From the NCBI RefSeq assembly GCF_965363235.1, contig NC_134839.1, positions 61,967,560 through 62,031,559 of the forward strand: a stretch of 64,000 bases of DNA. The letters are read 5' to 3'. The translations under genes were made by a program, and so were the position numbers. The DNA is from Mytilus galloprovincialis (lineage: Eukaryota; Mollusca; Bivalvia; Mytilida; Mytilidae). Below, one piece after another: positions 47,218-62,200 of the stretch (positions are counted from its first letter, which is position 1; every line of letters starts with the position of its first letter). Below the pieces are notes generated by a model. That model saw nothing but the letters and a program-made list of their open reading frames with translations. It searched no databases and had not been told where the DNA came from.

Positions 47218-50200
47218 ATGATCCCATACAGCATGTACAGCCTGGTGATACTATTGGTAACAACTGTCTTATCCCAAGATCCTAGATACAGTAAGTAAAA
47301 TTCCCATAATGCATATATTACAACACATCTGATAGATATAGACAGGTTTTTTATGAGCCACAACTTCTGTAAGGCCACACCAATTTAATTTCTTGTACTA
47401 CAGATTTTTGCACTCCAAAAATTGGGGTGAGCGAGTGATTTGAAAATTTTAACAAAAAATAATTTAATTTGCAAATCGTATTTGTTTGGACGATTTCAGA
47501 GGGGCGGGCGGGGATGAAAATCTATCAATTAATTTTAATTGGCCTAACAGTCACACATTTACTTTTTAAAACAGTTTATTATTCAAAATAAGTGGACCCC
47601 TCTTTTAGAATTAGAAAAGTTGTTTAAAATATGATGTATTTCTCCTCTTTTTAAGTAAAAAATTATAAGCTGTCAAAGGTTTTGTATAGTAGCACTATAC
47701 AAATACTTGGTATTTCTCTTTTCTTTTCTACAACAGTAAAATGACCCCTTGTCTGAGGGAGGGTTGTTCCCATCCTGATAATAACAAACACATTTACACA
47801 GGGCTTTGATCCAGACCAAACAGCAAGCTTAGCTATTAGGGACCGCAAAATTATAAGTGTACACAATTCGAACAGGAAAACCAACGATCTAATATATCCA
47901 AATGGGAAAATACCAATGGATCACATCAACAAACGATAATTGCTGAACGACAGGCTCCTGAATCAATCAGGACAGGTGCATAAACTTGCAGTGGCTATGG
48001 ATAGTTTTGTTTCGCCAGCATACAATATAATTGCAGTTGAAGGCAAATCCTTCAGAAGTTCTTTGTACTTTATTCTAACAAGGAACATTTTTTGATAGGG
48101 AATATAAGTAAGGGGGAAACAAACCAATGTTTTGTTCTGTGCAGGTATTTTAGCTGTTATATAATTTATATTGAAGCACTCCCACTTGGGATAAATTGGT
48201 TTCATGCTGAAACAAATAATCTAACAGATATTTGCAGTGTGGTGGGGTGCTTATAGGTTTAAAATCCTTATATACAGGTTAGAATGTGATTTTAAAAACA
48301 AATGTTGATATCTTTTTATAACATTTACAAAAAAAAACAGTATGGGAAATGGATATGATTTCATTTCTGGATGCCTGAAGCGAGAATGTAAAAAAAATTT
48401 AAAAAAATCTGTTTTGAAAAAAATAGGTGCGGGCGGGTCTGTCAAACAAGGAATTAAATTGGTGTGGCCTAAGTACAAAATTGCAAAACTTGATTTTAAT
48501 TATGCCCCACCTACAATAGTAGAGGGGCATTATGTTTTCTGGTCTTTGGCTCCGTTCGTTAGTTTGTTCGGCCGTCCATTCGTTCGTCCGTCCATTCGTC
48601 TGTGCGTCCGTTCAGGTTAAAGTTTTTGGTCAAGGTAGTTTTTGATGAAGCTGAAGTCCAATCAACTTGAAACTTAGTACACTTGTTGCTTATGATCTTT
48701 CTAATTTTAAAGCCAAATTAGACTTTTGACCCCAATTTCACAGTTCACTAAGCATAGAAAATGAAAGTGGGAGTTTCAGGTTAAGGTTTTTGGTCAAGGT
48801 AGTTTTTGATGAAATTGAAGTCCAATCAACTTGAAACTTAGTACATATGTTCCCTATAGAATAATCTTTCTAATTTTAATGCCAAATTAGATTATTACCC
48901 AATTTCACAGTCCATGGAACATGGAAAAGGATAGTGCGAGTGGGCATCCGTGTACTTTGGACACATTCTTGTTTTTATCTAATTCAATTGAATACTTGTT
49001 TAAAAATTGTGATAATCATTTATATTTGTATACTTCCTAAATATATATGTAAAATCCTGTATTTATTTACATGTACATGTACATGTAGAACAATTTATTG
49101 TTTGATGCACTTATGCAACTAGATAAACATCCAGAAATTGTTAAAGATACTTTTGTTATTTTAAGGGAGTAATGGCAATTAAATTCTTTTATTCTTATTG
49201 TCTGAATTTAACATTAAATTCTTGAAATCTCCTGATAAACTTGTAAATTTTCTTTTCTGATGTGGAGCTTCTTCCATGGTTGTTATGTGTGAAGTCATGA
49301 TGTCATAAATCTAAATTTAACAAGATTTTATAATGACCACCAATATACATAATATGAATAGAAACATAATGTCAATATATGTAATAATAGAAACAAGGCG
49401 TCAGATACTTAAGATTACCTTTGAAACATGTGATCGTCATATCTAATGAAAACAGTAAAATGCTACACCATATGTAATATATATACATATACAATGTACT
49501 CAACCATTTTACAATACATTCTTATTTTTTAGATTGTCCAAGTGATTGGGTGTCCACTGATAACACATGTTACAAGTTTGTCTTCTCACCTAAACTGACC
49601 TATGAAAAGGCAAGGAAGTCATGTGCTGTAAGTCTAAATAGATAACTTTTTGATTTGTTTCATTTCTAACTTATAATGTTTACATCAAATATCAGTTTAA
49701 AGTTACTTACTGTCTTCCCTGGAAGGCAAAACAAAATGACTGAGCTCGTTACTTCTAAAACACTTAATTTCCTCTTTTCCAAAAAAACATTTAATATCAA
49801 ATCATAAGCATTGATGCTTCTCATAATTCAAAATTTATAATGATGCTACACTGTACATGTATTAATAGAAGCACTTACATCAATCATTATCAAAAGAAGT
49901 TGATGTAAAAAGCTTAACTTCATTTTTCGTAAGGAGAATTATCTAACTTTGTGTTTTCCCTGACAAAGCAGTGTAAGAGACTATATATAAAAGGCAGTAG
50001 AGAAAAAGAAATAAGCTGCTTTGAGGACCACCTCTAATTAATCGTTTAAGGGCATACGATACAGTTTTGATCCCGTATTTACAGTTTGATGAAAATTTCT
50101 ATATAGGCTATTTTTTGCCTGATTAAATCAACTATGTAATAAAAAATATGCCTTCATATGCTTCTTTTTGAGTTAAATGAAGTTGAAATTTTGTATATTT

Positions 50201-53200
50201 GCTAAAAATTCGGATTTCTGGCCGAAATTTCCCTTTCGAAAGAAACCCATAACTTTTTTGTTTTAAAAGATAAACACAAATTGTTCTTTGTTAAATAATT
50301 TGTAATTTCTGTATTTTATAAGTATCATAAAAATTTATGCATTTTTTATTTGAAAATAAGTCATATTTATCAAATGGTCATGAATTGAGGGAAAAAAATA
50401 TAATTTTTTGCTGTTTATTTATCAAAATTAAAAAAATTGCACTATTTGCAGTTTTATAAAATTTAGTCCACATTATCTCCCTGCAAAATAAAACAAAATG
50501 TCGTTTTAAAAAATAAGGGTCCATGCACTCGTTTTGAAGTTAAATCAGTTTGAACGATAAAAATCAGTCGAAAAATGCATCTTTTCCCGATATGTCATAG
50601 TTTGACGTCGCGAAAATAACATTTTACGTTAGCAACGTCATTACCTCCCTTATAACTATATCGTTTGCCCTTAAGTCGGTTTTATTGATCTTTATAACTT
50701 AAAGATAGTTTAAAATTATGAAAATATGTTAGGTAAGAAGCAGGCCACTGCAGCTGATCTTGACTTAGGTTTCAGCTTTCCCCATTGATTTCTTTTGATA
50801 AATACTGAAAATGGTTAATACTACTGATAGACTTGAGAAAATGGTTAATACTACTGATAGACTTGAGAAAATGGTTAATACTACTGATAGACTTGAGAAA
50901 ATGGTTAATACTACTGATAGACTTGAGAAAATGGTTAATACTACTGATAGACTTAAGAAAATAGTTAATACTACTGATAGACTTAAGAAAATGGTTAATA
51001 CTACTGATAGACTTAAGAAAATGGTTAATACTACTGAAAGGCTTAAAAAAAATGGTTAATACTACTGATAGACTTAGATATAGGCAAACACCTGGAACTG
51101 ATGTAATGATGCTGATGAAGTTGAAGGGAACTGTCAGATCAGTTTTCCTCACTTTAAATTTTCCGTGCTTGGAGATACTGCAGTGTTCTCCCCAGGGCCT
51201 TTTAGCATCATGGTTATGCTATAATCTTAAATGTGGTGCTATCTGAAGTTGTTTTCGTAAAGATTATGTTATGGATGTGATGCTATAATTTTTAGAAACA
51301 AGATGATATATGAGTTAATTATGGTCTTTGAACTATGAAATTCACTCAAATAATCAGTTTTCCACACTTTTAGTTGTCATGCTTGAAGATATGGATTTGA
51401 TAATTGGTATATAGTTTTATCATGACAAGTTACAGATCAATTTGATTTTTGTTTTAATCTGATGATTTTTTGCAGAGTTATGGTCCTTGGACAGAAATTC
51501 ACTTAAATAGTTTTCCACACTTCTTTTCATCATGCTTAAAGATATTGAATTGAAATTTGTTATAAATAAAAAAAGAAGATGTGTATGATTACCAATGAGA
51601 CCATCTCCACAAAAGACCAAATGACACAAAAATTAACAACTATACATTGTAGGTCACTGTATGGCCTTCAACAATGAGCAAAGCCCATACTGCATAGTAG
51701 TTTAAACCATATAGTTTACACCATGAGTTTTCATCAATAATTGTCCTTAAACTGACAAAAATTAACATCAGATGGGACTTGAGGACTTTTCTTAAACCTC
51801 ATTGGCATTTCCAGAGGCGGATTTAGGGGGGGCCAAGGGGCCCGGGCCCCCCCTTTTTGGGAAAAAAATTGGTTGCTTATATAGGGAATCACTGAAGCGT
51901 GACAGGAGCGGGCCCCTTCTTAGGTCAGTCAGTGGGCCCCCACTTATGAAAATTTCTGGATCCGCCACTGATTTCTACCTGTAGAAAAGCTTGAAAACTT
52001 CTGGAGCCGACTGTGTGAGGGCTGTTTAGGCAGTCAAGTCTTTAAAAAATTTCATCATCATTGATTTGATTTCAGATATGGAAAAAGGGTTCTTAAGCCT
52101 TCATATTTATTTACCGTCCTCACATATCATTGATATTGTACTTATATTACATAAAATAACTGTATAAAATCTATTTTAAATATATGTTTATTTTGCAGGA
52201 TATGTTTGCCTCACTGATAAGTATTACAGATATAACAGAACACAATTTTGTTGAGAATCATCTGATCAATCATGACTTTTATAGGTATGCTATTCAAAAA
52301 TTTGTAAAAAATTGGTGTATCTAGTCTTGGCAGATGTCTAAAAAAGTTATATTTTATAAAACTTGCACCACAGCATTGTTTGAACTCATTAATCATGTAG
52401 ATACATCTATCAATCAGATTTGACAACTTCTGCGACATGTTTTTCACTAATTTAGTTTTGTCAGATATTATTTATAATGATATTTTTTTAGTTTGATATT
52501 TTAGAGTTGTACTGTGTAAGTGTTGTTCAGGTCTTTTAGTCATAAAATCAGAGAACATAATTACTGCATGAAACATCAAACCCAGTACTTTGGTTGCTAG
52601 ATTTCCGAATCTGAGTAAGGTATTCCTGTTTGCATGGTTGTACATTAGTCATTTTTTGGGCCCTTTATAGTTTGCTGTTAGTTGTTAGCCAAGGCTCCAT
52701 TTAAAGGCTGTACTTTGACATTTTGAACTTTAAAGTTTTACAATTTGTGACTTGGATGGAGAGTTGTCTCATTGGCAGTCATACCACATCTCCTTATATC
52801 TTTATATGGTATATGATAATTATTCTCTAAATATTTCTGTCTGGAATCAAACAATTTGGTTTGAAGATAAATATTCATTTGTACAATGAAAATGATTTTT
52901 CATTAGAAGTAAATTGGGCCATTTTCTTTTATTTGATTTCAAAATTTGATTGGGGTTCCAAAAAAAAAATAGACACAAGTCCTATGCCATTTCTTTTACT
53001 ATTGAAATCTACACATTTGTCTGACATTTTTTGCCTGAAACTACTCAAACACTAGCAATTAAACTTCATGGAGTTTTTTCATGTGTAACTTTAAACAATG
53101 AGCAAAATCTGTACCATATAATAATTAAGCTATAAAAGGTCCAGAAATAACAAAATATAAAACAATTCAAGAGATAATCAAGACCAATAGCCTGATTTAT

Positions 53201-56200
53201 TGGGGAAAAACAAATATGTCAGCCAGCAACCAACAACAACTACTGAATTACAGGCTCCTGACATCAAAAACAAATATGTCAGCCAGCAACCAACAACAAC
53301 TACTGAATTACAGGCTCCTGACATCAAAAACAAATATGTCAGCCAGCAACCAACAACAACTACTGAATTACAGGCTCCTGACATCAAAAACAAATATGTC
53401 AGCCAGCAACCAACAACAACTACTGAATTACAGGCTCCTGACATCAAAAACAAATATGTCAGCCAGCAACCAACAACAACTACTGAATTACAGGCTCCTG
53501 ACATCAAAAACAAATATGTCAGCCAGCAACCAACAACAACTACTGAATTACAGGCTCCTGACATCAAACTAAAGTTAGTTTAAGACAGTTACCTTTAATA
53601 TTGTTAACCATCTTGTTTTGTCATACAATTGCATAAATTTTGTTTAAAACACTACTCTTACTCATGATCTTCATTTAATATATATTTTAGAAATAGTTGG
53701 TATACAAGAGGAATACGAGACTTTACTGGTACAAACAGCTGGTACTGGGACGGAGAGACAACACCTATACCCTACAATCAACAGTACTGGTTACCTAATG
53801 CTCAAAAGACTCCTGGTGTTGTTATTGTTTACAGTTACTTAAGTAAGTTTACTTGTCCTCTGTTTAGGGAGTTCTAACTTCATGGGAGTCAAGACTTACG
53901 TAATGCTTCATTGATTTTAATTTAGAAGTAACTTTCATGGGATAACTTTCAGGATTTTCATGCTTCCATGTCAGCATAAAGAGTTCATATTAAGAAACAA
54001 AGGGTGGATTTCAGGAGTCTTCATCCATGAACTTTTTTTTTAATCTTATTTGTTTTTGAATTAAGATTGTTCATTTTTCTGGATAATTTATTGATGAACT
54101 TCGACTTATCATAAAAAGATATGTGAGGGAACATGTAAATATCAAGTAAACACTCAACTTCTTATTCCCAACTGTAGTAATTTAAAGATTTTTTTTTTTT
54201 TATTATCAGTAATAACACAGGGCTCTCTAAATCTGCTTTTACTGCTCTGCTAATTCATATTGTCTTATAGAGTGAATTGGAAGTAAGGAGGTTTGCTGCT
54301 TATGTTTTTGACTTTTTGTCATAAATTTGAAATCTTCTAATATGATATATTGTTACATTTAAACCTCTGATATTATCATATAGTAACATTTAAAATTTTG
54401 TCATCTAATATGTACTTTTCTTTTCATAATTTTAATAAATATAGCTAAAAACTATTTTTCAAAACCATGTAAAATCCTTATTTTTTTATTTTTTTTAAAA
54501 GAAAAAAGGGTACTTAAATGTTAAATGTATCTCGAAAACAAGGACACCTACCTTTTTCTGCTTATTTAGTCAGATGTTATTTAAGGTAACACGATACCGA
54601 ATTACATATCTCCTGATTTCCAAACTTTTCGACATACATGTTCTTTGAATCAAGATACATCGGAATATGTAATAAAAAATGGGAGTCACCATTTTTTTTT
54701 TTTTTGTAATTTTGCTGACAAATTTACTTAGATATCTAATAGGGGAAATGCCTTTTTTTCATCTTAAAACACGAAAAACACACTAACACCGAATACCCAT
54801 GCTAGCGTAAATTAACACGAATATAAAATTTAAATGATTTCAAGATCTAGCTTTTTCTCAGTCTCTTTCTGCCGTTTGAATAATAAAAAATCAGTCGTTT
54901 GTATGTTTCGAGAGAAAAATTATAAGGGAATCAGGGACCATGAAACCAGTCTGACTACAGCCAGCCCCAACTATCAACTTGCATTTATAGAAGCAAGTGG
55001 ATACTAGGGTCTGGATTTACTCGGACTGTAACGGGACCTGAATTTTCTTATTTTATTTCTGCCGAATCGAGTCCCCATGTATATTGCAGCCTTCATTAAC
55101 TTTCTCAGGCCTCATTTCGATTGTGCTGTCCGTCTTGTGTAGACCAGGTTTATACAATTACAAAGCTAGCACTTTATTTTTAAAATGTTTCCGAAACTAT
55201 ACCGGATTTACTCTGTACAGACCAATGAATTTCAGAGACTGTTTACACTTGGAAAACAGGAAAAGTTATTCAGCAAAATAACCACTTTTTTCCATCCATA
55301 CAAACAAGCAATTTCCTATATGATTTTCAACGTCTGCTTGTATTGTGCTTTTCCCCAAATTATATCCCTATTCTCATCCTAATAAATTTCAATTTTGTCC
55401 GAGTGGTGTTGTTGATAACCATTTTAAAATGAATTAATAGTTGTACAATTCCCCGGTTTTTTTTTCACACATCATTCTAAGCTTCTATAAATTAGATTTC
55501 TACTTTCAAAACAAAATTTCATGGGGATACGGCGTGAATCATGAATAAGTACTTATTGCAAAAATAAACCAAGAATAAAAATAAAGTGATAAAACTCAGT
55601 CTGTTATGCATAAGAACATATATACATAAATCGTGCAGATGCTTAAATATGAAAAAAAAACAGTAATACCCTTTCCTCCATGGATTTTTTTTTTAACATA
55701 CTTGATTCGCATAGGATTTTTTCAATATAAAAAAAATCATCAAGTTTAAAGTCTTGATGCATTGGGAAAACAAATATTTCATCAATAAAATTCCAGTCGT
55801 ATATTCTCATGAATATTCTTTTTAAATTAGATACAAATTTTTATTAAGTCTGATACAGATTTTTCGTAGGAGAATGTTTTAACTGCGGCACTACACAGAC
55901 GTCAAAAGGCGTCATTATGGAGTAAAGGGGGTGGCGTCAAAGGCATCATTATGGAGGAAAGGGTTAAAGATTAACAATGAGCAGAATGATTGCCGGAAAA
56001 CAATAAAACAATCTATGTCAAATAACCGCTACGTATTGCATCAAAACTCTCGGCACTCTGCATCTAGGGAAAGTTTCCATTTAAAATGTCACATAGTTAC
56101 CACAAAAAAAGAGATTGTTATTATTTAATCACTTTGTGATTGCAGAACCCGCTGCATTGGCTTGTACATATGTGTGAACGTTATTCGATAACATTAGGAA

Positions 56201-59200
56201 CGATAACTCGTGGCGTAAGGTCATTCGGTATCATGTTATCTTAAAAAACATCAATTTATAAGTTATTTTAAAAAAGCTTGTTATTTTGGTAACAGTGCAT
56301 GAAAATATTTTAGTCATATAGTATGACTTTTCTCGGACTTCCAATTTTCTATTTGACATTGATATTTTATACAAGTTTTGAAACAGTTTTTGTTGTTATT
56401 TGATTTTGAAAAAATGTATAAAGAATTGAATGAATAAATTATTTTCATTTGTTTCAGCGAGTGAATATGGTTGGAGTTTAGCTGGAAAGAACAAAGTATT
56501 ACCATACATTTGTGAAATACCAAGAACCTTTGCTTATAGACTGACTATGGAAAGGCGAACTTTTGGTGAGTTTGAAAAAAATGTTAAAAATATTAAAAGA
56601 GGTGAGAATGGAAATTGGGAATGTGTCAAAGAGACAACAACCCGACCATAGACGGTAATAGAAGACTAACGAAGGCCAGATGACAGGCGCAAAAATGCGG
56701 CAGGGTAAAACATGTTTATGAGATCTCAACCCTCCCCTATACCTCTAGCCAATGTAGAAAAGTAAACTCATAATAATAAGTATGTAAGACAGATTAGAAA
56801 AGAAAAATTGTAGCAAGTTTTTGTAACTTTGATTTTGATCCATAAAATTGGCACCATGTTTTTTGTCAAAATTTTCTTAAATATCGACCGTGTTTACTAA
56901 AGATCATGTTTTTCAATTAGCGGAATCAAATATCATTCCAAAAATCAACTACTGTCCTACCTTTTATTGTGTTTGCACTGTATAATCCTGACCTTCATGT
57001 AATCCAAGATTATTTTGTATGGTGGAATCCAACATTGTTATTACCGGAAGTGTTTCCTTGGAGTTCCACGTGCTCTCCATTTTCTTGTGTCTCTCTGAGC
57101 TTTTCGTCATTTTTACGTTAAAAGCGCGGGAAATTGTATCATCAATGACAATGATATTACCGAAGAGTAACGAATGTTATGGAATAAGGGACCCTCATAG
57201 AAACCAAGATGGCGGTTATACAATGTAAATAATCTTGAAAAATGTGAAGGTCAGGATTATACAGTGCAAACACAATAAAAGGTAGGACAGTAGTGGATAT
57301 TTGGACAGGAATTTACTTCTGCTAAATGAAAAACATCATCTTGAGTAAACACGGCTGATATTTAAATTTTTTTGACAAAAAACATGGTGGCAATTTTACA
57401 GGACGGTGACTATAAGTTTGAGTCTTTTTGTTAGTTGATCAGTATAAATACCAGTCAATCATCAACATGACTTTTCCACACATTGTCTTGTAGCATTTGT
57501 TAAATCCCTGATCATCTGGTATGGATTTTGTTTCAATTTGAAATAAAGCCCCATAAAATTATTTTTAGGTCTTTGGGATAGTGACAAATAAAAAGAGAAA
57601 AAGGCTAAAATTTTAGAAAAAATTTCTTGTAAATAATAATTCTGTAACTCAAAGGCATTGAAATTATCCTGTGAATTCAAGAGACAAAGGTGAAGTTACA
57701 TAAATCAAGTTTTCTTAATCTTGAATATATGCTCTGTTGCTCAAATGGTTAAATTGGTCAATTTTTAACATTAATTTTAGTTTCATTCCACACTTAAAGG
57801 CCCATAAGTAATTTTGACCTAAATTAACTGTTGAACCTTAGGTATTTCTATAATATTGTTATGTTATATCACATGTAATAATATACCTTTTTTTGTAGAA
57901 TATGGTGTAGCATATCAAAATCTTACCAATGTAAAAAGAGGACCAATTTTTCAAGCACAGCCTAAAAATGTAATGGTAGTATCTCGTACTCCAATTGCTC
58001 ATATGGAGTGCCGTGCCATGTGTAATCCTGCTTGTCAATATAAATGGTACAGAGGATTAAACTTTACAGAAGAGGTAAGGTATAGAAAATAAAAACTGGT
58101 AAGTGTCTTTATTAAATATCAGCTGTATTTGTATCGGGCTAAGAAACAGTCCGGATCAATACAACCTTCAGCGAGCTATTTCTACTATTTCAACCCTAGT
58201 ACAAATACAGCTGATATTTAAAGACACTTAAGGGGGCTCGCGGGTCTAAATATTTTTTCTATTTAATATAGGATTTCTCTATATTTTTCTATAAATGAAT
58301 TTTATCTTATACTTAATAGAAAAATGAAATATAGAAAAATGAAATAAAAAAATGTGGTCACCATTCATTTACGCTCACAATCTGCCTTTGAAAGAAGCAT
58401 ACATTTATCATGTTAATGTCCTTTTTTCTGTTGAACTAATAGGAGAAATAGCGGTAATATCGAAATAAAAAAAGAACTAAATTACAGAAATGGCTTAAAT
58501 TTTATAATTATTTAGTTTATGTACAGCTTATTCGAAAACAACAATAAAAAATATAGGTCACCGATGAGTTAAAAAAGATATTTCAATTTTAATGCAAAAA
58601 AAATGGCATTTTTGCACCAAAGGGAGATAATTTGGAGCTTTTTCAATGATATCTACATTTTAAAAGTCACCTGCGGCCGACACGAATTGATTTTTTGGAA
58701 TGATTTTTGTACCATATGATAAAGTAACAACTACTTAAGGTAATACATAAAATTTGTAATGAAAAATTAATGTTAATTTTTTTTTCTGAAAATCTTATAC
58801 CCGCGAGCCTCAATAACAGTTATTGATTGTCTTTATCCTGTTATTAAATATGTACATTTTCCCCAATCCACATTGTTGAATTTGTTTATGAAAGAAATTG
58901 ACATGACCTAAACATGGACTGCAATGAGAACCCCAAATTAATTGTGACACTAATAGTAATTTGACATAACTGTTCGCTCGCAACAGAAGCAGGATATCAG
59001 GAGACTAAATACGTCATGTATATGTTTATCTCTCCCTGTTATCTGTACAGCTGTATAAGTAAAGGAGAAAGGGTGATTGCAGGATAAAAATGATTGTATT
59101 ATAACCTGAGAGCACAACATTTTAGTAAGAAGAAAAGTATTGCAATTAGTTACTGATGGCCATTTAAATACAATTTCTGACAAAATGCTATGGAAATGTC

Positions 59201-62200
59201 AGATTCTTGGTTAATTTTCATATTCAATAAGGAAACTAATTTCAGAAGTGTGCATTTCAAACCATCTTTGAGATTTCAACAGCATCTTTTTTTCATGAAT
59301 TATGAGACTTTAATGGAAAAAATAGTTAGATTTGCCATTTCTGCACACTTATTCAAGTCAGTGGCAGATCCAGAACTTTTCCTAAGGGGGGCCCGCTGAC
59401 TGATCTAAGGGGGACCCCCCCCCTGGATCCGCCTATGCAAGTTTGTCTCAACTAAATTTTATCAAACTTATACACAATGCATATTATTACCCACCACAAT
59501 CGAGATTGAATTTCTGAGGCATCACTTTCATGAAATCTACAGTTTTCATCCTTTTTGTAATTAGATTTGGATGATGTCCCTAATTCAATGTTTTCAAGTT
59601 ATGTCCCTTTTCAACACAAAATAAACCAAATTAAAACCCAAGTGACAATTTCTGATTTTACAGTATATATGTGCAAGGTTAGTAAAAATTGTGATTTCTT
59701 TGATTGAAGGTGACAGTTAAAACAGACAATAGATACACAATGACCAATGGAAAGCTATCAATACAGGATCCTGTTGAGGAAAAGGATGCATATACTTACC
59801 AGTGTCAAGTTTCTAATAACATAGGAACAGTCATTAGTAACCCAGTCCAATTGGCTTTTGGAAGTAAGCTTTAGAATGTTCATTAATGTTACCAGAAATT
59901 TAATGAAATGATCATTTTTTTTTTCAGATATATAGATGTACATTGTGTACACACTAGATAGATAACATAACCTATATTTTACAAATATTTTTTTTTAAAG
60001 GGGCACTAGCTACAAGATATATAAAAAATCTAAAGTATGATTTTTATATAAAAAATCTAAAGTATGATTTTTTTGTTCAATCATTAATGAGAGTAAAATA
60101 GTGAAATACTAATTTGCTTTTATCAGCTAAAATTGTTCAATTTTGTCAAATTAAGCTAATATATATTGATAATGAATTATTCACTTGCAAGTGAATAACT
60201 CGACCTCATTAAATCCGTATTCATGTGAACTCCAATTTAACCCCGTAAAAGAGATAGAATACGCATGCATTGCCCGTGTATGGTTATTTAATGGAAAAGA
60301 ATGTCAACATTGAAAGTGAAACAAAGGTAAATAATTTGATTGACTAATTTGATCCACAAAAAATCTTTCTTTTTTTTAAAGGTAAAAACGACGATAAACA
60401 TAAATTTATAATTTATAAAACAAAATTTAACAGACCTATAAAAATTTAATTGCACCAGCTGCTTAATCTATTTTTAACTGTGTTTATGTTTACATCGCTT
60501 ATATGGTCATAGAAGGTCAACTCAATAGTTAATTAGATGGTGCCTTAGCTAAAATTCTTACAAAATGAAGCTACATCATATTGAGACCATATCCTGTAAA
60601 TTGTTTATTTTATACTTTTGATAGTTTGGAAAAATGTTTTACATTGTAATAAACAATATATTAGAATTTGAGTCAAATCTGTGAACATGAATTTGGCAGC
60701 TAATGCCCCTTTTATGTTTCTGGATGTTTAATTGAATTTAAATTTTTTAACAGATATCTAAACATTCATTGGCAACATCTTATAGAATGTATCAGTAGGC
60801 CAGTAAAATTCCACTAAACAGACTTTAGATTTGACACACTGGGTTGGGTTAATATCCAGATGAAGAATATAAAGATATAAGAACTTGTATATGGACAATG
60901 ATTTTTTGTATGTAATGAATAATATTACTGCATATCATGGAAATAATTTTCTTACATTTTGCTGCAAGTTTGTTTTGATTTCTTTTTTGGCACAAAATGA
61001 ATTTTGAAGGACAACCTGAATTGGAAAAATTAATCTTTATTCAATAATCTAGCTATTAACCCATACTAAAGAGATATATTGCCTTCTCCTGGGGAGAATA
61101 ATTCTCTTACTAACCATTTGTATTTGTACAAAACCTAAATGTACCTTTTTATACTTCATAGCTCTTGGAGAATTTTCCAATGTACAAGATGCACCAGTAT
61201 ATACAAATGCATATAATGGAGTTGCATTACACTGTAGTGCTATCAAAGCTGATCCAGGTAAAATTATTTATACTATTAAACGAGAAGACCTCATTTTGTG
61301 TGTCGCTTCTCTTCCTTCCACCATAATTTTATCATCATGTCTCTGTGTTCTATATGTAAAATGCATAGTCGCATTTGTTATCCATTCTTATGATTATTCA
61401 GATTGTGTTATTTTTGGAGAAAAACGAAAAAAAGGGGCCGAATATTGATTCCGTCATCAGGCTGACTTATAGTCATAGATAAACTTCCGGTTTGAAACAC
61501 GCACAAGTACAACCAATCGTATGATAGATAACAAAAATGAAAAAATAAATAAGCCAATCAGAGCGTTCTCCATATCATGGTGTTTAGATCGCCAGAACCA
61601 CAACTATTATACCTCGTTAGAGAGGACAATTATTTTTCGCGTTTATCTACATGTAAATTACAATTATAATACTTCAATAGATAGAGACTCTCTGTATTCT
61701 GTCTGCAGTTTTCTTTGAAATATATTACTATTTAAGGGGTCATACCAGTTGAATATATATTAAAATAAGTAAAACATGTGGAAACAAGAATGTGTCCATA
61801 GTACACGGATGCCACATCGGCACTATATTTACTAAGTTTCAAGTTGATTGGACTTCAACTTCATCAAAAACCTCCTCGACCAAAAACTTTAACTTGAAGC
61901 GGGATAGATGGACGGACGAACGAACGGACGCACAGACTAGAAAACATAATGACCATAAATGAATCATAAAAATTTATTGTTGAAAGTGAAAGTAGTGATT
62001 TGGCAAAAATGAAAGTAGGTTAGAGATTAGAGGGAGGCAGGACCTTTTTCGGGACGTCAGGGTCATGTGTTTTTAAGCCCAGGATTTGGGGATTGTTCCT
62101 TGCGGGATTTGGGAATATATTTTTCGATTTCGGGATATAAATTTCTTTAAATTCTGCATCTTGGATTTCATGTTTTTAAGCCCGGGATTTCGGAATCAGG

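Noticed and set aside
50772-51246. Repetitive open frames on both strands
   Set aside because: They come from the 30-base minisatellite and lie inside a contactin intron.
53178-53583. Long open frames of about 120-130 codons on both strands
   Set aside because: They are a by-product of a 60-base tandem repeat whose period is a multiple of three.
55084-55382. Overlapping small frames as a possible gene
   Set aside because: They sit within the TTAA-bounded element, overlap each other and show no conserved motif.
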